From Bolinopsis microptera (Eukaryota > Ctenophora > Tentaculata > Lobata > Bolinopsidae), in NCBI RefSeq assembly GCF_026151205.1, contig NC_087083.1:5990460-6054459 (forward strand): a stretch of 64,000 bases of DNA, in the 5' to 3' direction. Every line of letters begins with the position of its first letter. Position 1 is the first letter of the stretch. Positions 34,689-45,085 of the stretch are shown piece after piece. A model generated the notes under the pieces. That model saw only the letters and a list, made by a program, of their open reading frames with translations. It was not told the DNA's origin and ran no database searches. A program made the position numbers and the translations under genes.

Positions 34689-37600
34689 ATGGTCCACCTA
34701 CTCCACCAAGACTTCATCAGTGCCCCCGGATTAGAAAAGGAGTTTTTTCTTAGTGTTTTAACAGGTGTTTTACTCACCTCCCTCGTTCTTATTGTCCCTG
34801 CTATCAGACACCTCAAATCGGTATGTAATTTAAATTGAAGTGCACATTTTACAGTAGATTTTACTGTAGATTTTACTGTACATTTTACTGTAGATTTTAC
34901 TGTAGATTTTACTGTAGATTTTACTGAAGATTTTACTGTAGATTTTACTGTAGATTTTACTGTAGATTTTACTGTAGATTTTACTGTAGATTTTACTGTA
35001 GAGTTTACCGTAGAGTTTACCGTAGAGTTTACCGTAGATGTTACTGTATATTGCGATTTCCACAGGCTTATGCTAATACACTATAATACAGGTCGGACAG
35101 GAATATTATAAGATTGTAATACAAACCAATCGATTAATTAATATAATGAACTACATCATACTGACTAATTAATTAACTAATTAATTATTAATTAATATAA
35201 TTAACTACATGATACTAACAGCACTCTCCACAGAAAGTGCTGTACTTGTTAAAGCTGGGCTATGTTACTGGCAACACAGCTGTTCTTATTGTGGCTTTAT
35301 GGTGGGCAGACTGGTTCTGTGGGGAGATCACGTGTATGGATCACGTCACAGGTAACTAATTACTGCTAATTACTACTAATTATTAACTACACATCACAGG
35401 TAACTACACTAATTACTACTAATTATTAACTACACATCACAGGTAACTACACTAATTACTACTAATTATTAACTACACATCACAGGTAACTACACTAATT
35501 ACTACTAATTATTAACTACACATCATAGGTAACTAATTACTACTAATTACTACTAATTATTAACTACACATCACAGGTAACTACACTAATTACTACTAAT
35601 TATTAACTACACATCACAGGTAACTACACTAATTACTACTAATTATTAACTACACATCATAGGTAACTAATTACTGCTAATTACTACTAATTATTAACTA
35701 CACATCACAGGTAACTACACTAATTACTACTAATTATTAACTACACATCACAGGTAACTACACTAATTACTACTAATTATTAACTACACATCATAGGTAA
35801 CTAATTACTGCTAATTACTACTAATTATTAACTACACATCACAGGTAACTACACTAATTACTACTAATTATTAACTACACATCACAGGTAACTACACTAA
35901 TTACTACTAATTATTAACTACACATCACAGGTAACTACACTAATTACTACTAATTATTAACTACACATCATAGGTAACTAATTACTACTAATTACTACTA
36001 ATTATTAACTACACATCACAGGTAACTACACTAATTACTACTAATTATTAACTACACATCACAGGTAACTACACTAATTACTACTAATTATTAACTACAC
36101 ATCATAGGTAACTAATTACTGCTAATTACTACTAATTATTAACTACACATCACAGGTAACTACACTAATTACTACTAATTATTAACTACACATCATAGGT
36201 ACCTAATTACTGCTAATTACTACTAATTATTAACTACTAAGACTTTAGCGATTTTTCAACTATTATAGTCTCTTTACATCCAGCCTATTTGTGGTTGTAG
36301 GGTTTTGAAACTAGTATTTTTTTAACAGTAATGGAGCATACTTTTGTCGGTATTTATCGCACTTCTCTTTTAGTATTTAGCAGCTAAAATATTTGGTTAT
36401 GTAATATGCAGTATAAAAAATATGTCTACGTGGCCGTTTCTTTAATCTTCTCCAGCCATTATGTTTTTAGCAAATCGACACAAATCAGCACAAAAATGCA
36501 GTAAAATAATTGCAATTCCGAATGGTATTTGACACGTACTAATAAACTGTGAGTTATTCAGCTACTTCGTAATATTGGACATCTTGGCACCTGTTCAATT
36601 CCTGTTTAATTTACGGACCTTAAAGTAGCAATCCTATCATATTCATCTACAATAAAATAAAATAATAAATATAAAGTTCCGGAATCCGGGTACACATTGC
36701 CCAAAGCCCTGGAGAAAAAGATGCTGGGGCTTGCTTTTCTGTAGGTTATATAAAAACCTTGATAAAGTACTAGCCTACTAGTACCCAGGTCAAGTCTCTG
36801 TTAAGGTTAATATGTACGTTTATAATGTGTAGTGTTGTTTACTGACCAGGTTCCATCCCAGGGTTCTCTAGAGAACTATCTCCCATCAGATTATCAGTTC
36901 ACATAGGACTGTCTACACTCTACATCTCCTACACTGTATCCAGTGTTACTTATGAAGTTACTATGAACCATGCTTGGAATGGCCAGTACTTTAGATCCGC
37001 CTTAGGTGAGCTGACACGACTTGTAACTTTTTATTATTTTATTACTACTAAGCTTAATGATAGAAGTTTGCTGTTTTGTAAACCAGCAAATTAATAAATA
37101 CTTTTAAAACTTGTAATACTTTTTGTCCACTAGGCTAACAGCACCCCCTTACAGGGTCCCACAACAAGAAGCTAGCAGATAGTATCTCGGGAGCCCCACT
37201 GTCAGTAACCTGGCTGGTACAACAGTTCCAGGGGGATCTAGCAGGTCCTAATTTCGGGTTCTCTCTTCAACCTATCTTCTACGCTGTTAGAATAATGCTG
37301 TGGTAAGTGACTCGGATCGAATTTTTTTAAGTCAACATTTTTTCAAAGTTTTTTGGAAACCAATTTTCTCCATGTTTCATGCTACCCTATTCATTATTAG
37401 TTGAAAACATTTTTCGGTTTTTTGAAGTCCGCACCTAGTCAAAAAATTGTTGATTTTTTGAGGATTAAAATGTGACGAAAAATATGCATTTTATAAATTC
37501 ATTTTTTAAATTCATTTTTTTGAAGAAATATCCGGCAAAAAATTTTTTGGAACCGGAACCGGAACCGGATCCGGATTCAGTCGAATATCCGGTCGGTTCC

Positions 37601-40348
37601 CAATGAAATAGTAATACACAGTCTGTGATAAAATACACAGTCTGTGAATTATAAATTACGTGTACATTTCGAAATCTAGCTGCATGATCAGTGAAATTGA
37701 ATGACGAATGTGGGAATGCACAGTGCACACTCTCCAAAGTCCAAACTATAGATAATTGTACAGTTTAAGAAACGGGTGGCTAATAATTGGATGCTTGTAA
37801 TGAAATATATTAACTGCACACTGATTATAATTCGATACTGCAGTAGACATGATATTCATAGAGAACTAGCCGGGCAAATATGTCGTGGTAACTACTATAA
37901 CTCTATTTACTATCTTACTATACGTATAAAATAGATAAATGCAAATAATAAACGGAGAAACATCACTGAAATCTTATTACCTATACCCTGAGCCCTTGAG
38001 AAAGAAAAGAATTTAGACCTGATGGCGATTTTTCTCACCAAGTTAACAGAGCCTGTCACCCCCATTTTATTCGCATTATAATATTAGACGAGACTAAATA
38101 GTGCCTCCAATATACAATTTATTTATACTTTTATAGATTGCAACGGCCCTTAAGCGCTTGTACATTCATGGTACATCGACTTTAATTCTATTTTAAGTCT
38201 ATATAATTATCTGCACCCGGGAATTGAAAACTGCAAAATCTTGCAGCTTCGGGAAATTAAATTACCACAATGATATCAGAGTTCAGACTACGCAATATGT
38301 AAGTCAACGAAAATAAATCCCTTGGAAAAAGCGCTCTTGATGAATCGCTAATGAGAGCGGGAACTGGAAAAAGGACGGTTAAGCAAAACCCTTGCAAATC
38401 TGATCGAAGATATTCCCTCTAAGAGTTACTCCCAAGCTCCCACACTTTTTTATTACCTATACCCTGAGTCCTTTAGAAAGAAAAGAATTTAGACCCATTT
38501 TATTCGCATTATAATATTAGACGGGTTGCAGTTTTTAATTCCCGGGTGCAGATATAATTATTTGCACCCGGGAGTTAAAACTGCAAAATATATAGCTCTT
38601 ATAAAATTGCGGAATTTATTGTGTAATTACAAACTCTAAGGATTAATAATATCATAATTGATAATGACAAAAGCCCAATAATAAGGATTAATTTAAATTT
38701 ACCGGCATATTCCGGCAAGTTCCGGCAGCCTTATATTTGCCCTCTCAACAACCGGTTCCGGTCCAGTAAAATCCGGCTAACCGGATAATAGATTGATATC
38801 CGGAAAAATCCGGTCCGGCAGCCAGAAGCCCATTCCGGTCGGTTCCTAAAGTGATTAAAATGTTAGACCAGCTGTATAACGTTATAATGCTAGTGATGAC
38901 TTGATGAAATAAATTATATCTTTGGCTATTTCTTGACAACTGACAAGTTCTCACGCTAGACTTGAATAGCTTCTGTTAAAATAATTGGTAACTTTGGCTA
39001 CTTCATGTCACCTTGTTAAACGTTTATTCTGTAGAATATGTTGATATTGCAATTTTGACATTATCATCAATAAACATTTATTTGTGGTGGGAAGAATTCT
39101 CCTTAAGTCGTTAAACCTCATTCACCAGAATATATTAAAATATTTCTCCCAAATAATAGGCTTGTTTAACCATACCAATCTCACACACAACAAATCCTCT
39201 TCTAACCCAACCCCCCCATTTCAGGATCTCAATGACAGGTCTAGCTATCGGGTGGCTACTCTTAGCAGCAGGGAACAGATCCTCTAAAACTGGATCTCTT
39301 CTAATCACCATATCGGGCTTGTTACAGCTTGGGGTCCTGGTTTTCTTCATTCTTCTCTCTTCCAGGATTCATAGGAAAATATTTGTTGGTAAGTTTTCAT
39401 TTCGAAGGAAAGTTTTAGTTATTTTTTAAAACACTGTGCATTTCCCAACATTCACTAACTTTCATCGACAAATTGTGTCCATTTCTTACTTCGCACTCAC
39501 CCCAGGTTATCAGATGCTAGCACTAAAATACAGTACTATTATAGTGTGGGTACTGCCTCTAACTGGGCTTATAAACACCACCACTGGTATATTGCTGATG
39601 GTCACTAAAGTATTCTGTGAAAGAAAATCAGGATGTTTGTTCACCCCATTACAAGTACGTTCAGTGAGAGTTATTGTATAAATGTATATACCAATTGTAT
39701 ACATTACAATTATATACCAAATCCAATTGTATACATTTTTAACGGAGTTACAACAAAATGTATTCACAAAGTAGTCCTGAAAAGTAGACAGCATTATTGT
39801 TATCAAAGAGTTAAAGTATCAAGTATATAGCTGATAACTCTAATCACACTCTAACCTGCACACTCCTCTACCAGGTGTTATTCGTGGACCCAGTAAGCTT
39901 ACAAGAAGAGAGGCACGCCTCCAGAGCGACTTCTCCAGAAACACACCACCACTATAACAGAGAACCATCACTCTCCTCCCTCTCCTCCGCACAAGACAGT
40001 AGTATTACAACAGACCACGTCTCCACTGATCACGTGGTGGACCCTATGACTAAAATGCGAGGTCACGTGTTAGATCACGTGACTAAAATGAAAGGTCACG
40101 TGTCATCAGATTACCGACCTAAGATTGTGAGATCCACTAAGAACAGACTGACTTCAGTTTTTGAGCGGGACACAACGTACCGGACTAAGTACGTGTATTT
40201 CAACAATACTTCTAGTTCTTCTTATAGTGTTGATCAGGACTGTGAAAGTACGTCACGCGATCTGAAACATGAAAGTAATGATGCATCACGTTGTCTGGCG
40301 AACCAGTCAGAATCGTCCAGTTTGAGTCAGTCCGAATCTTACGTATAA
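34689..40348 (+). CDS. Polytopic membrane protein, unrecognised (7 exons)
   Basis: Exons: 34689-34820, 35234-35351, 36850-37005, 37155-37302, 39225-39388, 39506-39654, 39875-40348. All junctions are GT-AG, phases agree, and the CDS is 1341 nt (446 aa). About six or seven hydrophobic helices are visible: one in exon 1 (FFLSVLTGVLLTSLVLIV), one in exon 2, one in exon 3 (HIGLSTLYISYTVSSVTY), one or two around the exon 4/5 joint (YAVRIMLWISMTGLAIGWLL), one in exon 5 and one or two in exon 6. No cleavable signal peptide is evident. The last ~155 residues are a hydrophilic Ser/Thr/His-rich tail, presumably cytoplasmic. It includes two related phrases, HVVDPMTKMRGHV and HVLDHVTKMKGHV. I cannot assign a family. 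A six-pass DRAM/FRAG1-like or a seven-pass receptor fold would be things to test. The start is the only ATG leading into the first helix. Confidence 0.75.
34840..35045. repeat. 12-bp minisatellite in intron 1 of the membrane-protein gene
   Basis: About 16 copies of TAGATTTTACTG with minor variants (GAGTTTACCG at the right end), beginning about 20 nt after the 5' splice site at 34821. Confidence 0.9.
35341..36236. repeat. 46-bp minisatellite in intron 2 that repeats the 5' splice-site sequence
   Basis: About 19 units of the type ACTACACTAATTACTACTAA followed by TTATTAACTACACATCACAGGTAACT. The unit contains TCACAG|GTAACT, the same 12 bases as the real exon 2 donor at 35351/35352. A second unit type (CATAGGTAACTAATTACTGC) is interspersed about every third copy. 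Confidence 0.9.
37525..37600. repeat. CCGGA-rich patch, copy 2, in intron 4
   Basis: GGAACCGGAACCGGAACCGG followed by ATCCGGATTCAGTCG and ATCCGGTCGGTTCCC. It closely resembles the end of copy 1 at 28050-28105. Confidence 0.6.
37978..38588. repeat. Duplicated block and hairpin in intron 4
   Basis: TTATTACCTATACCCTGAG plus an AAAGAAAAGAATTTAGACC segment and CATTTTATTCGCATTATAAT occurs at ~37978-38090 and again at ~38449-38520. The second copy leads into a hairpin at ~38526-38588, whose arms are TGCAGTTTTTAATTCCCGGG and its near reverse complement around a short AT loop. A single arm (GCACCCGGGAATTGAAAACT) also stands near 38212. Confidence 0.7.
38700..38850. repeat. CCGGA-rich patch, copy 3, in intron 4
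   Basis: Repeated TTCCGGCA, AATCCGG and ACCGG words ending in ATTCCGGTCGGTTCC, the same closing phrase as copy 2. Confidence 0.6.
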
Positions 40349-41287
40349 AAATTTCATTATATTTTATTAAAAAATGTCGAAATTTAAGAATTTTCTCAGC
40401 AGAAAGAAAATTATTATTTTTGTGTATGTATTACTATTACCGCTGCGTTCAGCGTTCACTATTTTGGCTAACAACAATTAATAATAAGTAATTAATATCA
40501 CGTGTCATTTCACTGTGCTCTGTTTTATATTCTTTTTAAAATGAAAAGAAGTATTGCTTTTAAGTGATTTAATTTATTAAAAATTCATCGATTTATTGAA
40601 TGTATTTTGAATTTAATTTATAAAGAATCAGTTGTTTGATGTGGTCTGATCTCAGTGGTAAAACGTACCTAACGGTACCCCTAAGGTATAACCCCCCGGC
40701 CCCCAGAATCAACCAATCTTCCTTGTCATGTGCACCAGAACACACCTCCCTAGTTTGAATAGGATCAAGTAAAATATAACAGGTCAACCTGTAACTTGGC
40801 CAATGGCCAGCCTGTAAAATACTGACTGACTTGATTAAATATAGGTATCATTCAATTACGGAGGACCCACACGTACATATTTCTATATTTGCGTGCTTTT
40901 GTTGTCTTTTTACCAGTATCTATCAATCTTATTACTTTATTACAGTGTCTCCCTTTCTGTTCCGGTTGTAGGTTAGTCTCAATCATAGTCTGTGCTGCTG
41001 TAAAGGAATGAAACCTTGCGTTTTATAAGGCATCATATCCAAATAATCTGCTATTTGCCTTTCCGGTCAAGATTCTGGGTAACAATGTTTTCACCAAAGT
41101 CCGAAGAGTACATGATTTAGACTTTAATCACAACAGTTCACAAATTTAGCTGTAAAAACTGTGTTTTTGGGCGTATTAACTATTATTGTTAACTTTTAAA
41201 GTATTAAGGGATTAATGGCTAATGCAGCTCGTAGCTTGTAGCTTGTCCATGTTTCTTCAGATTAATAGAACACTTAACCATTTTCAG
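40349..41287. other. Spacer between two + strand genes
   Basis: AT-rich. No coding exon seen. A splice-acceptor-like TTTTCAG ends at 41287, just before the oxidase-like ORF, so a non-coding 5' exon of that gene may lie here. Confidence 0.4.
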
Positions 41288-41295
41288 ACGGACTC

Positions 41296-43257
41296 ATGGT
41301 ATCAGGTGCTCTATCATTAGGCAACCAATCTAAGTCTAACGCAGAAAATTCTTTAGAAAATACTTTCAAAGCTAACATTGATGTGATGACAGAAGAAAAA
41401 GATCATGAAGATAAAAAGGAGCATCACCAAGAAACAGACAATACCCTCAATAACGGGAACCAACCACAAACAGCCCACCACACCGCCCTTATCTCCCACC
41501 ACACCACCCTTATCTCCTACGAGGCACTCATGTGGACTCTACACATCACCATAGTCCTTCTAGCCTGCCTGGACCGATTCTTCTGGAACGTCTGGCCGAG
41601 GGAGAGTCACAAGATAGGGAGTGGTAATGCTGGGAGTGATAGGAGAGGGCTCATGGAGGGTCCCTGGTCGGTTAAGTGTTTTGATATCATTGCACGTGCT
41701 TCTGGCAGATTCTGCATTTTGACGCTAAACTTGTTGTTCATTGTGAGGTTAAAGACAATAGAGAATTGGTTAGCAACATCATGGATTAGTAAGCACGTTG
41801 TTGACTGTAGCAACATCGTCAAGGCTAATCTCAGGTTGCATATTTGGAACGGGATAGCATTCTGTACACTTTTACTAACGCACGTCTGGAGTATTCTCCT
41901 GCCATGTATGTTTCACAGGTACGGTGTCCAGATAGTCCCAGGTTCTTTTGAGTACCCGCTCTCGGAACGAGCTCCACCTGGTTTCCACGAAGCTGACCCC
42001 AAAACTAAAATGATGAGCTTCCAAGTGGATGATGCTTTCAGGATGGTGGAGATGACAGTGACGTTAGGTATCCTGATACCCCTCAGTAGCTACTGGTTTC
42101 AGAAGCGTTATCATATAGCCATACACATTCACCGTGTTGCTGCTGTTATAGTCTCTATCGACAATATCAGAAGGCATTCCCACCCGCATGCCATTATTCT
42201 TAATACCCCTATTGTCTTTATATGGTTGGTGGAGAAGGCTTATATTACGTGGATTCAGTCAGATTCACACTGTTTTCACAGAATAAGATTGGGTTATGAC
42301 TACATGGCTATTTTGTGGACCTCACCACCAGGTAAATCAGTGGGTCCTAATTTCTACCTCAGGTTAAAGGACAGCTCCCTATCGGAACCTTTCCATGCAT
42401 TCACATCTTTCCAAAACAGGAATTTCCTCCGAATCCGAGACTTTAAAGAATCCTGGACATCAGGTGTTGTGATGAGAGTTTATCACAATAAAAGAAAACT
42501 TGCTCTCTCTAAAACAGACAGTACTTCACACACTGGTCGTCTGTACGACTGCAACACTGAGTCATCCACCCTGGAAGTGCGGGGCCCGTACACTGGTGAA
42601 ATGTCAGAGCTGATCAAACTAGCTCATAACCCAACAGAGTCACTCTGCTTCAACAACATTGCACTTAGTGTAACCCAAGATGAGAAGGAAGTGTGGAGCT
42701 TCCCCTTTAAAACTGCAGGTGGATCTGTGGTGTTGGTCGGTACTGGGTCTGGAGTTAATTACCTGATAGATGCATTACAACACCAGTTTACAGGAGACAG
42801 ACAGATGGTGATATTGTGGAGCACACGTGATCATAGTCTTTACAACTGGGTATCAGATCTGGTGAACCAGATGGTATTTCCTGACGATGCAAATCTCAGG
42901 ATTATTCTAGCTAATACTGATAGAAGTGGGGCAGTTCAGGTCACTTTGCCATCAGGTTTATCAACTTTGAGCAAGCCTGATAGCAAAGTTCCAAACATCG
43001 TGACGTACGTAACTGGTAGGATTGACTTCGAGAAAGAGATCCCAGCGGACTCCCATGTCTTCTTTCAGGGGTCCTCTACGGTTGGAAAAGCAGTTAGAAC
43101 CGCTTGTAAGAAGAAGAGGTGTTGGGTGTACAAAGGAACAGGGGGCAAGGAGGTTACTGTCAAAACAACAGCTACTGTTCTTCAGAACCATGCAGCTGTG
43201 GAGCCCAATCCTGTTGTGGTGCCCAGTGATCAGATGGAGGGATATGCGTACCAGTGA
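41296..43257 (+). CDS. Ferric reductase / NADPH oxidase-like flavocytochrome
   Basis: A single 653-residue exon. The N-terminal ~75 residues are hydrophilic and His/Asn-rich. A six-helix b-type cytochrome region follows (~80-325). H182 and H196 are spaced as in the first haem-ligand pair of NOX enzymes, and the second pair lies in the His-rich stretch H273-H298. The FAD-domain signature is weak, EPFHAFT near 376-382 in place of HPFT. The NADPH pyrophosphate loop is LVGTGSGV at 480-487. The C-terminus carries the usual FFQGSS nucleotide-domain strand. The protein should pass electrons from NADPH through FAD and haem across a membrane, to ferric iron or oxygen. No EF-hands are present. Its ATG follows a likely acceptor at 41287, suggesting a 5'UTR intron. 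Which acceptor it uses is undecided. Confidence 0.82.
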   Translation: MVSGALSLGNQSKSNAENSLENTFKANIDVMTEEKDHEDKKEHHQETDNTLNNGNQPQTAHHTALISHHTTLISYEALMWTLHITIVLLACLDRFFWNVWPRESHKIGSGNAGSDRRGLMEGPWSVKCFDIIARASGRFCILTLNLLFIVRLKTIENWLATSWISKHVVDCSNIVKANLRLHIWNGIAFCTLLLTHVWSILLPCMFHRYGVQIVPGSFEYPLSERAPPGFHEADPKTKMMSFQVDDAFRMVEMTVTLGILIPLSSYWFQKRYHIAIHIHRVAAVIVSIDNIRRHSHPHAIILNTPIVFIWLVEKAYITWIQSDSHCFHRIRLGYDYMAILWTSPPGKSVGPNFYLRLKDSSLSEPFHAFTSFQNRNFLRIRDFKESWTSGVVMRVYHNKRKLALSKTDSTSHTGRLYDCNTESSTLEVRGPYTGEMSELIKLAHNPTESLCFNNIALSVTQDEKEVWSFPFKTAGGSVVLVGTGSGVNYLIDALQHQFTGDRQMVILWSTRDHSLYNWVSDLVNQMVFPDDANLRIILANTDRSGAVQVTLPSGLSTLSKPDSKVPNIVTYVTGRIDFEKEIPADSHVFFQGSSTVGKAVRTACKKKRCWVYKGTGGKEVTVKTTATVLQNHAAVEPNPVVVPSDQMEGYAYQ

Positions 43258-43317
43258 GTTCATTTAATCATTATTTACGGAAATTTGCTTATTTATTTTA
43301 ATAATATTTTTTATTAA

Positions 43318-44170
43318 AATTAATTGCGAAGATTTTCTCTGATCAGCTGTTTCATCTTGTAAACAATTTCTCCGGATTCAATTTAATCTTATACTTTTAC
43401 AATTTCTTAATATCACAAAGGTAATTGACCCTACCTTTGATATTTGTATTAAGGTCTACGTAATAAATTTCTTAATGTAATTGATACTGCGTTTATTTTA
43501 CATCGTGTTCTAATGTCCAAGGTAATTGACTCTACATTACGAGACATATTTCTTTTCGACATAATTCCGGTGACCTAAATAAAATAATTTGGGAACGAAA
43601 ATATGGGAATTTACATAATGTTCAAGGTAATTGACCCGTACCATTAAATCATGGTATTTGGAGATTTTTGCATCTCCTTATTTTATAAAAATGAAACTCA
43701 ATATTTTTAGAAAATTAATTGCAAAGATTTTCTCTGATCAGCTGTTTCATCTTGTAAACAATTTCTCCGTATTTAATTTAATGTTATACTTTTACAATTT
43801 CATAATATCACAAAGGTAATTGACCCTATACCTTTGATATTTGTATAAAGGTCTAGGTAATAACGATCTTAAAGTCAATGTAATTAATACTGCGTTTATT
43901 TTACACAATGTTCTAATGTCCAAGGTAATTGACTGACATATTTATTTTCGACATAATTCCGGTGACCTGAATAAAATAATTTGGGAACGAAAATATGGAA
44001 ATTTACATAATGTTCTAAGGTAATTGACCCGTACCATTAAATCATTGTATTTGGAGATTTTTTCATCTCCTTATTTTATTAAAATGAAACTCAATATTTG
44101 AGAAAATTAAATACAAAGATCTTCTCTGATCAGCTGTTTCATTTTGTGAACAATTTCTCCGGAGCCTTTA
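43318..44170. repeat. ~393-bp tandem duplication, 2+ copies
   Basis: GATCAGCTGTTTCATCTTGT with ACAATTTCTCC recurs at 43341, 43736 and 44128 (spacing 395 and 392). Each unit also contains CACAAAGGTAATTGACCCTA and a GGGAACGAAAATATGG phrase. It starts ~60 bp after the oxidase-like stop codon and shows several per cent divergence. Confidence 0.85.
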
Positions 44171-44189
44171 AAAGTTAGCCTCAACTTAA

Positions 44190-45085
44190 TTTATAATCCT
44201 CCAGAGGGTAACAAAAATCATTTTAAAGCAATTCATGATCGAATAGTAGTGGGATGATGATTAATCACTATTCACTCTACACTCGACTGTCACGTGACTT
44301 TTTCAACCCATTCTCTAGCTTGTCCTGAACGACTATCGAAACTCTAACCCTCTAATCTGATCCCAACCCTAACCATAACCCAATCTCTAACAAAAGCATA
44401 TGCTGAAACCCTAACCCTAACGAGAAATTAGACTAACTTCTTTATACGGTTATATCACGTGATTGAGACAGTTTTTCGCCAATATCTCGTCCGGGGAGCA
44501 TTTTAACTCTATGTCATGGACTCATGGGGGTGATTCGGAATCAGCGTCCGCAAATACATCGATTGAAGTTGGTTTCAACTATCGGGGGCCCTTTTAGAAC
44601 AATCTCGCAGATCGACTGTAGAGTGATTTAGCACGCTCGATAGTAGTGTTCATTAATTGTTCGATGAATCATATTTATAACTTACTATATTTATAAGTCG
44701 ATAGTAAATCTATAAAGTTATAATTAAGGAAAATACGTGAAAAATAATTTGGGGAAATAATGATAGTGACCTGAACTATCAAAGAAAACTATTAGCCTCC
44801 TCCCTGTGACCACTGACCACGGGCTCTTTAGTCCATCTACTATATAAAATGAAAGATTCTTTAAGTATGTATGTACGACCGCCCACATGCAAATTAGGTT
44901 TTGATACATTTTGATTTACGCTCACGCTATGACTATTTATAATTTTGGTTGTGATTTTACATAGTAGAGTCTAACTCTATTTAGATTTGAATCAACTCCA
45001 GGGAAACTCATGATGCTGGAGTTGGGATACTTCTGGAAAAGCGCATCCGTATTAAATGCACTTAATGTCATGTGTAACTTATAAA
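44190..45085. other. Intergenic DNA with short telomere-like motifs
   Basis: Near 44340-44425 CCCTAACC and close variants recur about five times, including CCCTAACCCTAACG. This is a very short interstitial TTAGGG-type patch on the reverse strand. No gene recognised. Confidence 0.5.

Noticed and set aside
44340-44425. Telomere
   Set aside because: Only about five imperfect CCCTAA units surrounded by unique sequence, at most a tiny interstitial patch.
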